Assembly (NCBI GenBank): GCA_009103225.1
Contig: RHPI01003508.1
Location: 51,869-115,868, forward strand
Source: Chlorokybus atmophyticus
Taxonomy: Eukaryota > Streptophyta > Chlorokybophyceae > Chlorokybales > Chlorokybaceae
Direction: 5' to 3'
Length of the DNA: 64,000 bases
The notes under the pieces are model-generated. The model ran no database searches and was not told the origin of the DNA. It saw nothing but the letters and a program-made list of their open reading frames with translations. Shown here one piece after another: positions 36,273 to 49,333 of this stretch (position 1 is its first letter; each line of letters opens with the position of its first letter). The position numbers were made by a program, and so were the translations under genes.

Positions 36273-38448
36273 TGTACATTGATTGTGGCAGGGTTGCGGT
36301 TGGTTTGGAGGCACAACTACTTTCTGGCATATATACGCTGCTTGTGCATGCAGGTGCAATCAAACAGCAGAATGCTATCGTGTACAGATATAAGAATTTT
36401 TGCATATCCGCTGTTGATTACGCGGCCACACACATTCCACGCTGACCTACAAAGTTCAGCAGCTGAGGTTAGATAAAGAAAAGGTCAGTGCTTTTTCGAG
36501 GCTTTTTAAGTAGCACTGCTAAAAGTAGTGTTGCAGGGCTCTACGGGTATAGAACTGTTGCAAATATTACAAGCAATGTCATAAGGCTCGGTTGAGGTCA
36601 CATGCACCCTGGTGTTGCTTACACAATACCACAAACCATGCAACGCAAATGCACAACCTCGCACATGCCAGTCCTTACTAGGACTGTCACACATATAGGC
36701 TTATCTACACCCCAGATGCAAGCACAAGGAAGCAGCAAACACATATGGGGTATATGTATATGTGTATATATATACATATACATATGTCTGACATATAAGA
36801 GGCATGTGGCTCCGCCCATGGTAACACGTTTTGCTACCGTGCCCTAGTGGTAAGGCGCCAGTATTACAAGCCTCTCCCTCCCCCATGCGCGCACGCGCGT
36901 CATTTATATTCTGTTGATTTTTAAGACAAGAGTATCATGGCTTAGGGCAACTATTGCATAATTACAGCATCTTGCAATCATTATTTATGCAACACCAATG
37001 TTCACTCTATACATAACGATTCACATCATTGGCAATCGTGTGTTGAAGAAAGAAATGTATTGCACCATTCATGCTAAAGGGTTTGCAAACGAGAGAAATT
37101 TCGAGCACGAGTTGCAATGTGTTCCTTTATGTATAGCTTGTGATACACAAGGTATAATCATCAACAAAGAAAGGCAAAGAAGAAGCAAAACGTGCAACGA
37201 ATGAACATCATACTTTGCTCATCAAGGATGCCAGTTGTCATTGTTCGACATTATATACATATACATATACAAATATATGTATAAACAGTGATTCAAGTTA
37301 AGAGTCTAAAGTCTTCTACATATGCATGTACTGCGTATATTATTTCAGAAACACATACGTTATTTAATTGAGGAGATCGGCATTTATAATTGCAAGACAC
37401 ATGCAAAATTAGATTAAGATCAATTTTGTTAAGTAATTTTGTAAAGTACACTCACGCATAAGTTGCAAGCGTGATCCAAAACCAACTTATATATAGTCTC
37501 TACAGTACATTCAGTTACTCAAACAACTCACACTCGAGCACTCTGCACACCATGCACACCTTGGGAAATAAATTGATTGCGTTTGCGTGTGTTGTCATGC
37601 ATAATGAATGGCAATTGTCCATAAAACAGTATCACTCGTTCACCATGTGTGAATCTTGACATTCCATGGATAATGTCTCAGTCTCTAGTAGGAACTCGCT
37701 ACGCATGAGACCGACACGCTGTGGGACCTACGGCGTAGCAAGCAGCATCGGTTTCAGATGTACATATGCGTATAACAGAACAGCAAACGACTTTATAACG
37801 ACGGAACCTGCGGCCCTGTTTCGAATCGGGCACAAACGGTAAAACCGCCCGTCGCCGCTTGCGCCTGTACAAATTCCGGCTGCCTGCTGTGTTCCAAAAC
37901 TTGAACAATCAAGTGTCCAATCCAGCCAGTATTCCCAGGCTGCTGCGGCGGCGGAGGAGGAAGGACAGGAGGGGGAGGGAGGAGGGGAGGGAGAGGGGGA
38001 CGCGGAGGGAGACGTGGAGGGGGAGGTGAAGGTGGTGGTGGTAGTTTCTGTAGAGTGGGAGGGTTGAGCTAGGCGGGTTGAGTGACAGGTGCTGCTGCTG
38101 CTGCTGGTGAGTGTGGATGAGAGCAGCAGCCTGTGAGTGCGCAGCTTTGTTCTGGAATGATGGGTGTGGATGAATATTATGCTTGTTGTACCCTTTCACG
38201 CGTAATTTTGCTGTGCGCACTCGTCTGAAGCTCTACATCAACCATGCTGGTACTGGCTCACATTCACAAGCTGCTTAGCAGCTGTTTGCATTGCTCTGGC
38301 TAGGTGGCAGCTAATTGATCAGCTTGAACACACACAAGCAAGTGTTCATCAGTAGTAAACTGGAAAGCAGGACTGTTTTGGCAAACCAAAGCTTGCGATT
38401 GCGTGCATATTCACCTGGTTGTCGTGCTATTGCCAGGATGTAAGCAGC
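36273..38448. other. AT-rich intergenic island
   Basis: About 2.2 kb. 36750-36790 and 37250-37285 hold palindromic ATATGTATA-type runs; 37920-38110 is a purine-rich GGAGG tract ending in (CTG)n at 38090-38106. Short ORFs here (for example 37699-37908 minus, Arg-rich) lack splice or homology support. The promoter of the gene at 38449 must lie at the right edge. Confidence 0.6.
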
Positions 38449-41032
38449 ATGCTTGTGCGGCACTCTGCAACAGCGCTTGCGCAGCGCTTGCTGCTGCTGG
38501 CGGCAGCAGCATGGTTGTGCTTGCTGTCCTCAAGCAGCTGCGTTGATGGCGCCAACACCCCGTTCAACTTCATCCGTAAGTGCAGCTGGCAAGCATTGCA
38601 GTTGACAAGCATGCATTGGCTTCAAGTTGGTAAACACAATCATGCGAGTGCTTAGTATTTCTATACTATTTGTTTGCAGGATTTTTGGGTTTGGAAAAGC
38701 TTCCAGAAAATTCCCAACAGACTGACCCTCCGGAGTTTGCTCAATGGGACGGGTTGCTTCAGCTTGCCAGACAGCGTGCAAAGAACAACACTGTCGTGCT
38801 TTCATTTGTTGACGCCAACTACTATGTCCTCGGCATCAACTGGATACAAGTGAGTGCATTAGCATGTGCATGTTGAACATGTTACATGTGTTCACACATA
38901 CACATGTACACACGTACACAACATTTGTGTGCAGGCGATGGAGAGGTTGGGTGTGACCAACTTCGTCATTGTGACGTATGATGAGGCCACGTGTGTGGAC
39001 CTGCGCTCTCGCAAGGTGCCGGCGGTGCAGTCTCCAAGCGATGGCATGGAGCAGCCCGCTGATGGAGGCGCCAGGGAGCTCAAAGAGTTTCAGATCAAGA
39101 TGGCGCATAGATTGCAAGCTACTCGCCGCCTCTTGCATGCCGGTAAGCATACAATGCGCGCGCATGCGTCTGCGTCTGTACAGAAAATCGTAGACGCTGT
39201 TGTGCAAATGCGCACATGCCTGTGTGAGTGTTATGCTATGTCGGTAGTATGCGTGGTCCCTTGCAAGGTTGTATTGTTTTCAATACCACGGTGCTGAGGT
39301 GTTGCTTGTGTTGTGCAGGAATTAGTGTTGTGCTGTCTGACATTGACGCTGTCTGGGTGGATGCTTCTGCCATGGAGTCGGTCTTGCTACCTGGCATTGA
39401 CGTTGCTGGTAAGACTGACCTACTAAAGTTTGTACAGGTTGACTAGGCTGGTTGTGCATGAGGTTAATGTAAGTGCACACACACAGGTGGGCGAGTCAGA
39501 CGCTGGCACTCAACAACGCACATGCACGCTTGCACGCAAAACTTCTCACTCCCAACCACACGCGCACCGCATGCCTGTTTGTGTTTATGCATGTTCTTGT
39601 TGGTGCATGTGCGGTTCTGTGGTTATCCAACACGGTACAGGTTGTGACACTGACACGACAATTACATAAGTCAACACTGATGCCTATTACGTGTGCAGGT
39701 CAGTGGAACTGGCCTCCCGGCCTCGCGTTGATGTCGACCCCGGGTCTGCTGACGGGCCTGGTGTTCTTCAATGGCAGCTCTCCAGCGGTGGCGCGGCTGC
39801 TCGACCGGGCTTGCGCCACCACGGACGCGATGTTGAGAGATGAGTCCAAGAGCAGGACCATTGAGCAGATCGCGCTGGATAAGGCACTGCGAAGCGGGCC
39901 GGGAGGGATCAGGTGAGTGAAGTGGTGGAGCGTGAGCGCGTATGCAATTAAGCACACATGTTGACAGGTTCATTCACACGTGCACACACATGCGCTCTCA
40001 CGCGTGTTCACGCGTGCACACAGAGATACCCACGCACGCACGCATGCACGCACGAACACAGCGAAGGTGAAGGTTGCAAGCATTGCTGTCAGTTCACAAT
40101 GCCACAAAACCACGCATGCTTTCACCATGTGCGTGAAAGCAGGGGTGGTTCTTGCACGCGAGCATGCGTATCACTATATGCGTGCATGCTTGTGCACGTG
40201 TTCAAGCAAAGCTTGTGACATCAGCATGCACCGCACCCTGAGTACCGTGCACGCAAGCAAGAGTGCATACTCTGTACACACGTCCGCTGCACGATTACAA
40301 GCATACAACATGTAACTCTTCCATCCCTTCCCAGGTGGGACACCCCTTCCGCCCAGCAGCTCCGCGTCTGTTCGGTCTCCCCCCTCCTCGGCCGCGCCTC
40401 CTCTCTGACGTCCGCTCCCGTCTCGACCCCCCTCGGCCCCCGCTCGGCGCGGGTCGCGGCCCCGCTCAGGATCGCGCTCCTGCCCAACAGCGACGTCAGG
40501 TTCGCCACCAGTGTGAGCGTGGTGGACGCGAGGAAGGAGCTGGGACGGTTTCCGAAACTGCAGGGGTGCAGGTGGGTGGGGAACTTGTATGTGTGAGCGC
40601 ATACACCTACGCATGTGCGCGCATGCATGCACGCATGCACCCAAGCATGCATGGATACACATGTGTGGCTTGCAGAGTGCTCCAATGCACGCATGGTTAC
40701 TGCGTTGCGCATGCAGAGGATGTTTTTCGTCATGCTTGTCACGACAAACGACAAAGTTCATGTAGCATGACGTGATTGTTGCATGAACAGCTAACTGATA
40801 GTATACATGCGCCGTGCAGGAGCGCTCGCACGCTGGACAGCGTCTTCCACTGCGTCGCCAAGGCTCTGAACTCATTCTCCTCCTCCTCACCAACCAACAA
40901 CAACAGCAGCAACATCGCCACCACCACCACCAGCAAGAAGTATTGTCGTCCGCCGGCAATCGTCCACTGCTTCGGCCACATCCACCAGAAGGTCAAGTGC
41001 CTGCAGGGCTACCGCAACGGCTGGGTGCTGCA

Positions 41033-41063
<31 letters not shown>

Positions 41064-41189
41064 GGTAGTGGAGGAAAAGGTGGAGGAGGAGGAGGAAGGC
41101 GAGCTCTCTTGCGGCCGCCGCCTGAGCCTCCTGCCTTCAAGGAGTGGACGGACAACCTCCGCCGACGCCTCACCTGGACCATGCGTTAG
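38449..41189 (+). CDS. Secretory-pathway nucleotide-diphospho-sugar transferase (PF03407/GT77-like)
   Basis: Seven exons: 38449-38575, 38680-38849, 38935-39142, 39319-39408, 39699-39912, 40335-40571, 40820-41189; phases close, 471 residues. A signal peptide or anchor is evident: basic start, LLLLAAAAWLCLL, then small residues. The core fits the Nucleotid_trans/DUF271 fold: NTVVLSFVDANYYVL, NFVIVTYDEATCVDL, a long helix, then GISVVLSDIDAVWVDA with the DXD metal/sugar motif (about residue 190), PPGLALMSTPGLLTGLVFFN, and IEQIALDKAL. Such enzymes sit in Golgi or ER and modify cell-wall or glycoprotein sugars; donor and acceptor cannot be read. The last exon encodes a poly-Asn/Ser stretch and a nine-Gly run from a (GGC)n tract. 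Located between ALG5 and ACSF3. Confidence 0.75.
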
Positions 41190-42278
41190 CTGAGGCGAAA
41201 CAGGAGGAGGAGCAGGAGGAGGAGGTGGGCAAGGCGGACAAGGAGGAGGTCAAGGAGGACAAGGGAGTGGTCATCAGGTAGAGTACAAGCAAGTGGTGAT
41301 CAAGAAGGTGTTTCTCAGTGCTTCAGGGATCAGCGGCGGTTTGTGTTTTCCAAGTTTTCTCCCTTGTTGGTGTCTCTGTATTGTGCAACAGCTGAGGCGT
41401 AGTGCAGTGGGCTAGGTTAGCGGCGTAGCGTGTGAGTGTGTGTGGGCGTTTGTGTACAGTGTGTGCGTGCGCGCGTGTGTGTAAGTTTTACCACTTGTCG
41501 TGGATTAGGTAGGCGGCAGCGGGACAATTTTGCTTCAGCTTTCCCCCATTCTTTCAATTCAACGTGTTTTCGTCCTGCATCCTGTTGTTTGAGATGTTGC
41601 GCTTACGCTCATTGAACTTGCCTTCATGACTGCTCAGCATGCTGACTTCAGTGCACACAAAGGCTACTGATGCGTTGTTGGCCAAATGCCTGTATCTGGT
41701 TTGGTCATGATGTTGCTGTCGCTGCGTGGCTTAACTCACACAAGCAGGTCAGGTAGTAACAGAAAACGGTGATGCGCAGCATGCTGATAAAGGATGTGCA
41801 TGTTAGCATAATGTACATACACGCATAGATACACATACAGTCGATTGAAAAGCACTGTATGAGGGACAACTCTCTGCATAGAGTCGAAGTTTGTAACCTG
41901 TTCCATTCCATACTACAATATAAACACTTGAATACGGGACACCATAGTGCACTGGCTCTACAACTGCTGTACAAGTTTCTGAACCAACATTGTGCTACGT
42001 TAATCAGTTCCACAGTCCAGGGTTACTGCATCTCCACAACCGTGCTTCTGTGTGCGGTACAAGCACTAGACTCCAATTACACACGCTTGCGCTCTCACGC
42101 GCGCCCACCCATGGCCATACACGCACCCGTGCACACATATGCGCACGCATGCGCACGCACGCACTATGTCTAAGCCATGTCTAAGCGTGTGCGTGGACCC
42201 ACGTATGCACGCACGCACGCACGCGCACACACACCAAAACTAACCTTTGTCCACGCGCAGCCCCATCCTCTCCTCTCC
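41190..42278. other. Intergenic; starts with an open Glu/Lys-rich frame
   Basis: 41160-41278 reads, in the +1 frame relative to the preceding gene, AEAKQEEEQEEEVGKADKEE and ends at a donor-like AG-GTAGAG at 41279. The rest is TG-rich (41430-41480) and then featureless until the promoter of the next gene. No independent gene is supported. Confidence 0.4.
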
Positions 42279-45200
42279 ATGGACATCGTCCGTCGCGCGT
42301 TCGTCCACGCCTCCCGCGCCCGCACGGCGATCGTGACCAACAGGACAACGGCGGGCGCGGCGCGTCACTCTTACGGGGCGATCGTGGGGGCGGCGGCGCG
42401 GACGGCGGAGGGGCTGATGCGGGGGCAGAAGGTGAGTTGGGGGTGGGGGTGGGGGTGGGATATGGGGGATGTAAGGGAGGAGTTGAAGGACACGGGCGGT
42501 GCGTGTGGGAAGCGTACGCGTGCAGATGAGCGCGAGCATAGGCATGGGTGTGTTGCTGTGGGAGTGTTTGCGTGCATGGGTGGGTCGGGAAGTGGGGACG
42601 GGGGGAGCGTGTGTGCGTGAGTGCATGAGCGTGTGCATGCATGCATGTGTGTGTTTGTGGCTCACCCTCTGACACGTACCTGTGCACGCGCGCGCACACG
42701 TTCGATCCCTGCACAATACCTACGCGTGCGTGTTTACATGCGTGCATGCTCGTGTGTGGGGACACCCTCCTCCCGCATGCGTGCGCGTGCTTTTACATGT
42801 GCGCGTGCACAGAAACAAACGCACACGCACGCGGTTGTGTCTTATTGTCTCCTTGTCCAGGACCGTCCCGGCTCCCGCGTGGGTCTCCTCTGCGGTTCCA
42901 CGCCAGAATGGGCCGCGGGCGCCTTTGCCGCATGGATCGCGGGGGCGATAGTCGTGCCGCTATCACCCAATCACCCGGCGCAGGAACTACAGCACGTCAT
43001 CGACGACGCGGTAACACGGGAACCTGTTGCTGTGTTGTTGATGATCTGTGACGGTTGTCACATGCTGTTGTGGTGGTGGTGGGTTGTCTCATCTTACAGG
43101 GTGTTGGTGCTATCGTGGCTTCGGCCGAGCTCGTCGGTCGCGCGGGTGCGCTCGCGCCCAACGACGTGCGCGTGCACGAGGTGGTGCCTGTGGGATGTGG
43201 CGTTGGCGATGATGTGGGGGCGTATGGTGCGATGATCGAGCGCAAACGTGGCGAGTATGATGACGACGGGTCGATTATCGTGTATACGTCGGGGACGACG
43301 GGGAAGCCGAAGGGAGCGATGCATACGCACGGGAGCCTGATGGCAAATGTGGGTTTGCGTGCGTGCGTGTGGGTGGGTGGGTGGGTGGGCGTGCGCGTGC
43401 GCGTGTGTGCGTGTGTGTGTGTGCGTGTATGTGCTTACTTATTGTGTGTCGTGTGTGTCATGTCTCTCGTGTTTCAATGGTGGCCTCACACGTTGGGTTT
43501 GTTCACGCTCTAGATGTTGTGTGTCCTTCCTCAGATCAAGTCTATGGAAGAGGCTTGGGCGTGGCGCCCGACCGATGCGATCCTTCACTGCTTGCCGCTT
43601 CATCATATCCGTTGATGCCAGTGTGACACCTGCTCATGCATGGGTATGCATGTTGGGTTGCGCGCGTTAGGGGGTGTGTTGTTGGCCTTAACGGATAGTG
43701 TGGTGTCCTGCTACACACGTGCACGGGATATTCAACGCGCTGCTCACGCCCCTCCACACAGGCGCCACGGTACACACGCGTGTGCATACATGTACGCATG
43801 TTGTGCGTCCTCCTCGTTGCCCCCAAGCCGCAACTCTCTCTCTCTGTGCAGGTAGAGTTCCTGCCTGGAGGCTTCGAAGCCAACACTGTCTGGGACGCCT
43901 TACTCACCTCCAACAATAACAACACTCGAGACTCTCACGATATCACCGTCTTCATGGGTGTAAGCACTACCGCACGAGTGGATAATAATACAGCACGCAC
44001 GCATATGCCGCACGCACGCATCCCCAACATGTCCTCTCTCTCTCTCTCTCTCTCCAGGTGCCTACAATGTACCACAGGCTGCTGAAAGAGTACCAGGCGA
44101 TGCCGGCGGACAAGCGAGCGGAGGCCTCGCGGGCAGCGCGAAGCCTACGCCTCGCTGTAAGGAGTGTGTGTCTCGCACTGGTGTGTGTCTGTGCGCGCGT
44201 GTGCGCATGCGTGCGTGCGTACACGGCCGGTGACGGGTCGTCTGTGTGTGTGCACGCGTGTCTTCGCGCGTGCATGCCCATGTCTATGTGCGTGTGTCTG
44301 TGTGCGCACGTGTGCGCGTGTGCACGCGCACTGCTGTGTCCGCGTTCGCTTGTGCGTGCGCTTGCGTGTGCGTGCGTGCACATGTTCCCATCACATGTGA
44401 CATATGTGTTTGTTGCGCAGGTGAGCGGTTCGGCCCCGTGTCCGATCCTCGTGGCCAACAACTGGGCGGCCATTGCTGGGTTGCCCCCGTTGGAACGCTA
44501 TGGCATGACTGAGGTTGGGTGTTGGTCGAGCATACATGTTGTTGGAGGAGGAGGAGGAATCACGCATAGAAGGGATGACCATTGTTGCTGATCTATGATC
44601 TGTGTGTGCAGATCGGCATGGCGCTGTCCAACACATTGACGAAGCGAGTGCCTGGCGCTGTCGGAACTCCCATGCCCGGCGTGCAAGTGAGTGCGTGCGC
44701 ATGCGCGCGTGCGTGAGAGAGAGAGCAGATGTTGACAATCGCCGGCAACACATACACACATGTGCACATGAGCCAGTTTTGTGTGCTTCTGCGACAAGGT
44801 GAAACTGGTACCAGACAAGCAAGCGACTGGGGCCGGTGAAAGAGACGAGTCCTTAGACCAAAGTGAAAACGGCGATGGAGTTGACATCGGCGAGCTTTAC
44901 GTGCGGGGCGGGAACGTGTTCAAGGAGTATTGGGGCAAACCTGAGGTAGGGCAGGCTCATCTTGTTATCGTGTTGTTACGTTGGGGGTGTTTACGTGTGC
45001 CCCTTGATATGCCGCTTGTATTCTGCGATGTTGTTGGTCGTGCTTGTGTAAACTAAATAATAACCTTGCAAATCAGTTGTACCTATGGTTGGTTCTGTTG
45101 GATCAGACGACGCGGGAGACTTTTGATGATGGCGGATGGTTCAAGACGGGCGATATCGCTTCGTATGACGGCAGTGTGTACCGCATACTGGGACGTGAGT

Positions 45201-46151
45201 GGGGGGTTACCTACTTGTTTATACTACTCCAGATGACATGGGTTGGAAGGTCTTTGAGAGATGTTGGCGTGAGTTGTGTTTTGTGGTTGGCAGGTAGCAG
45301 CGTGGATATCATCAAGAGTGGCGGGTACAAGCTGTCGGCGCTGGAGATTGAGAACGCTCTGCTCGAGGTACACACACGCACATGCACGCATGCACGCACA
45401 CACGCACACGCATATACACATGCGTACGCGTGCACACACGCACGAGCGCGAACGGATGCCTTCCCACGTATGCACATGTGCATGTGTGTGTTTGGACGTG
45501 TGCGTGCGCATTTTCACGCGCACGCACACACACACACACCTCCTCGCAGCACCCGAGCATCGCGGAGTGCGCAGTGGTGTCCGTCCCCGACGCGGACCTT
45601 GGTGAGGCTGTCGGTGCACTCGTCGTCCTACGCGAGGGCGACGTTGTTGACACGACTACTGATCACGTGGAGGAGAGGCTGAGGGGGTGGGCTAAGAGCA
45701 GGGTGGCGGCGTACAAGGTGAATGAGAGACAAGGGTGTTGGTTGCGTGTGTCCGTGCAATTACGTCTCAACGATGGGAGAGGACTCGGTTTGATGTATGT
45801 GCTCGAGCGTTCTCACCGCGTATCCGCTCTGTTCACTTTGCTTGCCAGGTGCCAAGGAGAGTTGTGGTTACCGATGCCATCCCTAGGAACGCCATGGGGA
45901 AGGTAAGCACGCGTGCGCGTTTGTGCAAGCGAACACGCTGTGCAAGCATGTCCTTGCGGAGCATGCTCATGGCAGGCAACTTGATGAAGTTGATTGATCA
46001 GACTATCAACTGCAACCCTTTCACCTAGCGGACAGGTTCAATGCTACTACTACTTCTACTGCATCAGTGACTGACAATCTCACACATTCCATTGGTCATG
46101 CAGGTGAACAAGCGTGAGTTGAAGAAGTTGTTTGTCGACACTTTGTCATGA
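42279..46151 (+). CDS. ACSF3: Malonyl-CoA synthetase (ACSF3/AAE13-type acyl-CoA synthetase)
   Basis: ANL-superfamily ligase that activates malonate (ATP to AMP) to malonyl-CoA; in mitochondria it detoxifies malonate and supplies fatty-acid synthesis and lipoylation. Fifteen exons: 42279-42431, 42861-43010, 43100-43348, 43535-43604, 43717-43769, 43852-43959, 44058-44156, 44421-44513, 44612-44686, 44799-44945, 45107-45194, 45294-45367, 45550-45717, 45849-45902, 46104-46151; phases close, 542 residues. Motifs: AMP-binding P-loop YTSGTTGKPKGAMHTH, LPLHHVHGIFNALL, VSGSAPCP, LERYGMTE, GWFKTGDIA, IIKSGGYKLSALEIE, and the catalytic-lysine tail PRNAMGKVNKREL. The intron 43605-43716 is best read as a U12 AT-AC intron. 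The N terminus starts near the catalytic domain with no long presequence, so localisation is uncertain. Convergent with the SDR gene, 260 bp between stops. Confidence 0.92.
43605..43716 (+). other. Probable U12-type AT-AC intron
   Basis: The intron would start ATATCCGTTG (U12 consensus ATATCCTTT) after CTT CAT C and end in ...CTACAC before AC GTG CAC GGG, with a branch-site-like CCTTAAC at 43686-43692, about 25 nt before the 3' end. Removing it restores LPLHHVHG exactly as in the ACSF3 family. A GT-AG alternative (43611 to 43699) is also in frame but inserts seven extra residues in that conserved motif. Confidence 0.7.
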
Positions 46152-46411
46152 AAAGCTTTGTACTGGCGAGCGCACACATCCACTCATTGTGTAGGTTGAA
46201 AACAGTAGTGTTACAGTTAGGGATAGTTTGGTGACTGCACACCAGTCAAAACAAGTCGTATGTGTGCATGTTGTAACTGTGGTATGTGGCCGTGCTCTTT
46301 TCGTACGGTCATCACACAGTTTCTGACAAGATTTCAACAACAAGACTAAGAACTGGTTGCTGATGACTGTACTGCACAATGATCCAAACATGAATGCGCC
46401 AGTTACTTCTG

Positions 46412-49333
46412 CTACTCGGTATTCGCGGGGAACTTGGCTCTTCTCATGAGCCACCAGGGCATGTGCACAGGTGGGATGAGGCTGGCCGCCCACCTGGGAA
46501 GCCTGATGCCAGCCTGGAAGACGTGTGAAGCCTTGTTGGTAACAAACACACGCACACCAGCGCGCACGCATGTGTACGAGAGCGCACACTCACATGCACA
46601 CACGCTCGCGCTCATGCACGCGCGCACGCGCAAGCACGCTGTGCCAAGAGAAACCTGGTGTTCTTACCTGTGAGAGGCCGTTCGGGATGAGGAATTGCAG
46701 GCTTCGTATGGACGGAGGCTGTGAGCCGTCCGCGTCTCGAAAACCGTACTCGCGCGCCAACTCGGCCACCACGCACACCTGTGATACGTGCATGTTTGTG
46801 GGGGGGAGGAGGGGCTCTGTTTGTGTCTACATGCATGCATGTGCGCATGTGCGCGTCTGCCTCTGTAAGTGAGCATGTTAACTTGTGTGCGTGGCTGTTT
46901 GCATGTGCTTGTGCGCATGCGTGTGCGTGTACGTGTGCCCTACGTGCCTGTGCCTGTATCTGTGCCCGTGTGCTTATTCAAGGATATGCACCTCCTCTTC
47001 ACGCACGCAAATGTCACTTTGCATGCCATCCTACTCGTATGGTGATATATGCACTCCAGAGGAAAGTAGAAAACAACACATTGGCCTACCTTGCCAGTGT
47101 GCTTCTTCACGGCGCTGGGGTCGGCAGCCAGAGCGGCCACGGCGCGGCCCGCGTAGAGCGGATCCTCCGCGTACGACAGATCGAACATGCTCGAACCCTC
47201 TGCACGGACACGTAAGGAGAGGCGTGAGTACACTAGTGAGCGAGCAGGGTCACCGCGCATTCACAAACGCATCTACACATACATGCACGCGCACAGAGAT
47301 GCAGGCGCACATGCAAGGGTGCTTTGCGCGCGCGCGCGCACACACACGCACGCGTGCACTCACACGCAGTTGCACAAGACCAGCGTAAATACACAGCGTT
47401 CTCGACCCTGCAACACGGCAACAAAACAGCTGTTCTTCATACCAGCGAACTTGAGTATGCGGTCCGTCTTGACGATCCCCGGCCACAGCGACACGCACCC
47501 GACATCATGACTCTCAAGCTCGCGCGCCATATCAGCAGACAACCTGTCCACCCCGGCCTGTAGTTGCAAAACGATTCACAACAACAACAACAATCACAAG
47601 AACAGCGACAACGTGTTGTGGTACCTTCCCCACGCCATACGCCACGTTGAAGGTGTACCCGAGTCCCCCGAACGAGCTCACGTTCACAATCAACCCCGAC
47701 CTAGCACACAACAACATCACACCTTTCACTCTCCCAACCCAACACCCCAACATGTGTCACAACCCCCACCTGTTTTTGATCATGATGGGCGCGGCGAAGC
47801 AGCTCGCGACGTAGTGCGATCGCAGGCCGACGTTGCAGACGGCGTCCCAGAGGGCGGGACCTTGCTTCCAGAAGGGGAGCTGAAACTTGCTCTGGGGAGG
47901 GGAGCAGACAGCAATATGTATGTTGGTGTGTGGCTGATGGCGCAATGTGAAAGACTCTGTTTTCAATGTCAATGCGTTAGTTTGTTGTTGTGGCTTTGCT
48001 GCGCAACCGCAACAACATCACCCGCACTATCCCATGCTGGTTCCTTGTTGAGTTGAGGAGGAGTCATTTGGCTGTGCTGCAACAACATCCACAACAAACC
48101 AGCAGGCATATCGTTGCTGCCATGACCATCACTGCACAAGTGTACGTGACTCTCATGTGGTAACAGTGTTGTTTGTTGCTTGTTGCCATCTCGCCCCCAC
48201 CTTCCCATCATCTCCCGCCCCCATATCCGGCAGCGTCAGCGCGTTGTTGACCAGCACGTCCAGTCTCCCGCCCTGCTCGCTTGCGATGCGCTCGAACAAT
48301 GCGCGCGTGTCGGCGTCGGACGCGTGGTCGCAACGGACCGGGATACCCACGCCGCCACGACGACCGACCTGAGCGCACGCATGCGTGTGCAAATGTGCAT
48401 GCGTATGTGCGCGCGTGTATGTATGCCCATGCGCATGCGCATCCACACGCACGCGCGTGCGCAGATACATACACACGCGTGCGCTGTGAGCGCATGTGCA
48501 ATTGCGTGCGTGCGTGTGCCTGTGTGCGTGCGTGCGTGTGCATGAGTGTGCGTGCATGTGTGGGCAGACGTATGCGTGTGAACATGTGAGTGTCTGCGTG
48601 TGCAAGTCAAACATCGGCGTAAAAGCCACCTCCTCGGCCGTTTCGACCACGCTGCCGGCGCCACCCGCGGCATCGTGCTCGTGGGGCTCAAGCTTCCTCA
48701 TCGTCCGACCCGTCACGTACACCGTCGCACCTGCATGCGCGTTCAGCTTCGCGCACTTTCACACCCGCATACTCACTCAGTCAAGCAATGAGGCAATCAG
48801 CGGGTGATCCAGTCACTCGAACCCTTACTGGCTGATTCACTCCTCTAATGACACACTGTTTTGCTCAATCACTCTCTAGCAGCGCCAGTTACCTGACCGC
48901 TCGTCACCCGTGTACTCGTTTATCAGACATGCGTGCGCTCACATAGCAACTCGTGTATGCAGACAGTCATTCAATCATTCAGGTCGGTCAGGTTCAAGAT
49001 GACAGTATATATCAGATACACATCTGATATCTCATTCACTGGATGAATCAGTTAGAACTTCAGCCAGTTGCTCAAGCACTCCCTCGTTCAATCAAGCATT
49101 CCCTCACTTATGCTGTCACGCACTCTCTCTCCCTCACTCGTGGTTTCACGCAATCCCTCCTTCTCTCACACTCACTCGCTCACTCACACACTCGCTCACT
49201 CCCACTCACCCGCTTCCCCTAGCGCGTACGCGATCCCCCGTCCCACACCCCTGCTGCCGCCAGTCACCACGGCCACCTTGCCGGCCAGGGGGCGCACGCT
49301 GGCACCGCCGCCGCCCTGCTCGGACACATGCAT
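46412..49333 (-). CDS. DHRS1: DHRS1-like short-chain dehydrogenase/reductase
   Basis: Classical SDR fold NAD(P)-dependent oxidoreductase; substrate unknown. Nine exons in coding order: 49333-49210, 48730-48630, 48368-48201, 47891-47770, 47700-47625, 47557-47443, 47199-47090, 46778-46668, 46531-46412; phases close, 348 residues. Cofactor motif VVTGGSRGVGRGIAYALGE (about residue 22), VYVTGRT, LDVLVNNAL, catalytic Ser in VNVSSFGG and Tyr/Lys in AYGVGK, then SLWPGIVKTD. After the core, AEDPLYAGRAVAALAADPS and a hydrophobic C-terminal extension ending WLMRRAKFPANTE match the DHRS1 subgroup rather than short SDRs. Introns are dominated by TG/CA/CG tracts. 49333 is the nearest ATG; an additional 5' exon around 49500-49720 (minus) is possible. 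Confidence 0.88.

Noticed and set aside
36815-36870. tRNA-like GCCCTAGTGGTAAGGC
   Set aside because: Resembles a D arm but no T arm or acceptor stem follows.
37835-37870. AACCGCCCGTCGC resembling the 3' end of small-subunit rRNA
   Set aside because: Only about 11 bases match; flanking helix sequences of rRNA are absent.
43611-43699. GT-AG intron as alternative to the AT-AC intron in ACSF3
   Set aside because: In frame, but it would insert seven non-conserved residues between LPLHH and VHG and has a poor GTTGAT donor; kept as the explicit alternative to test.
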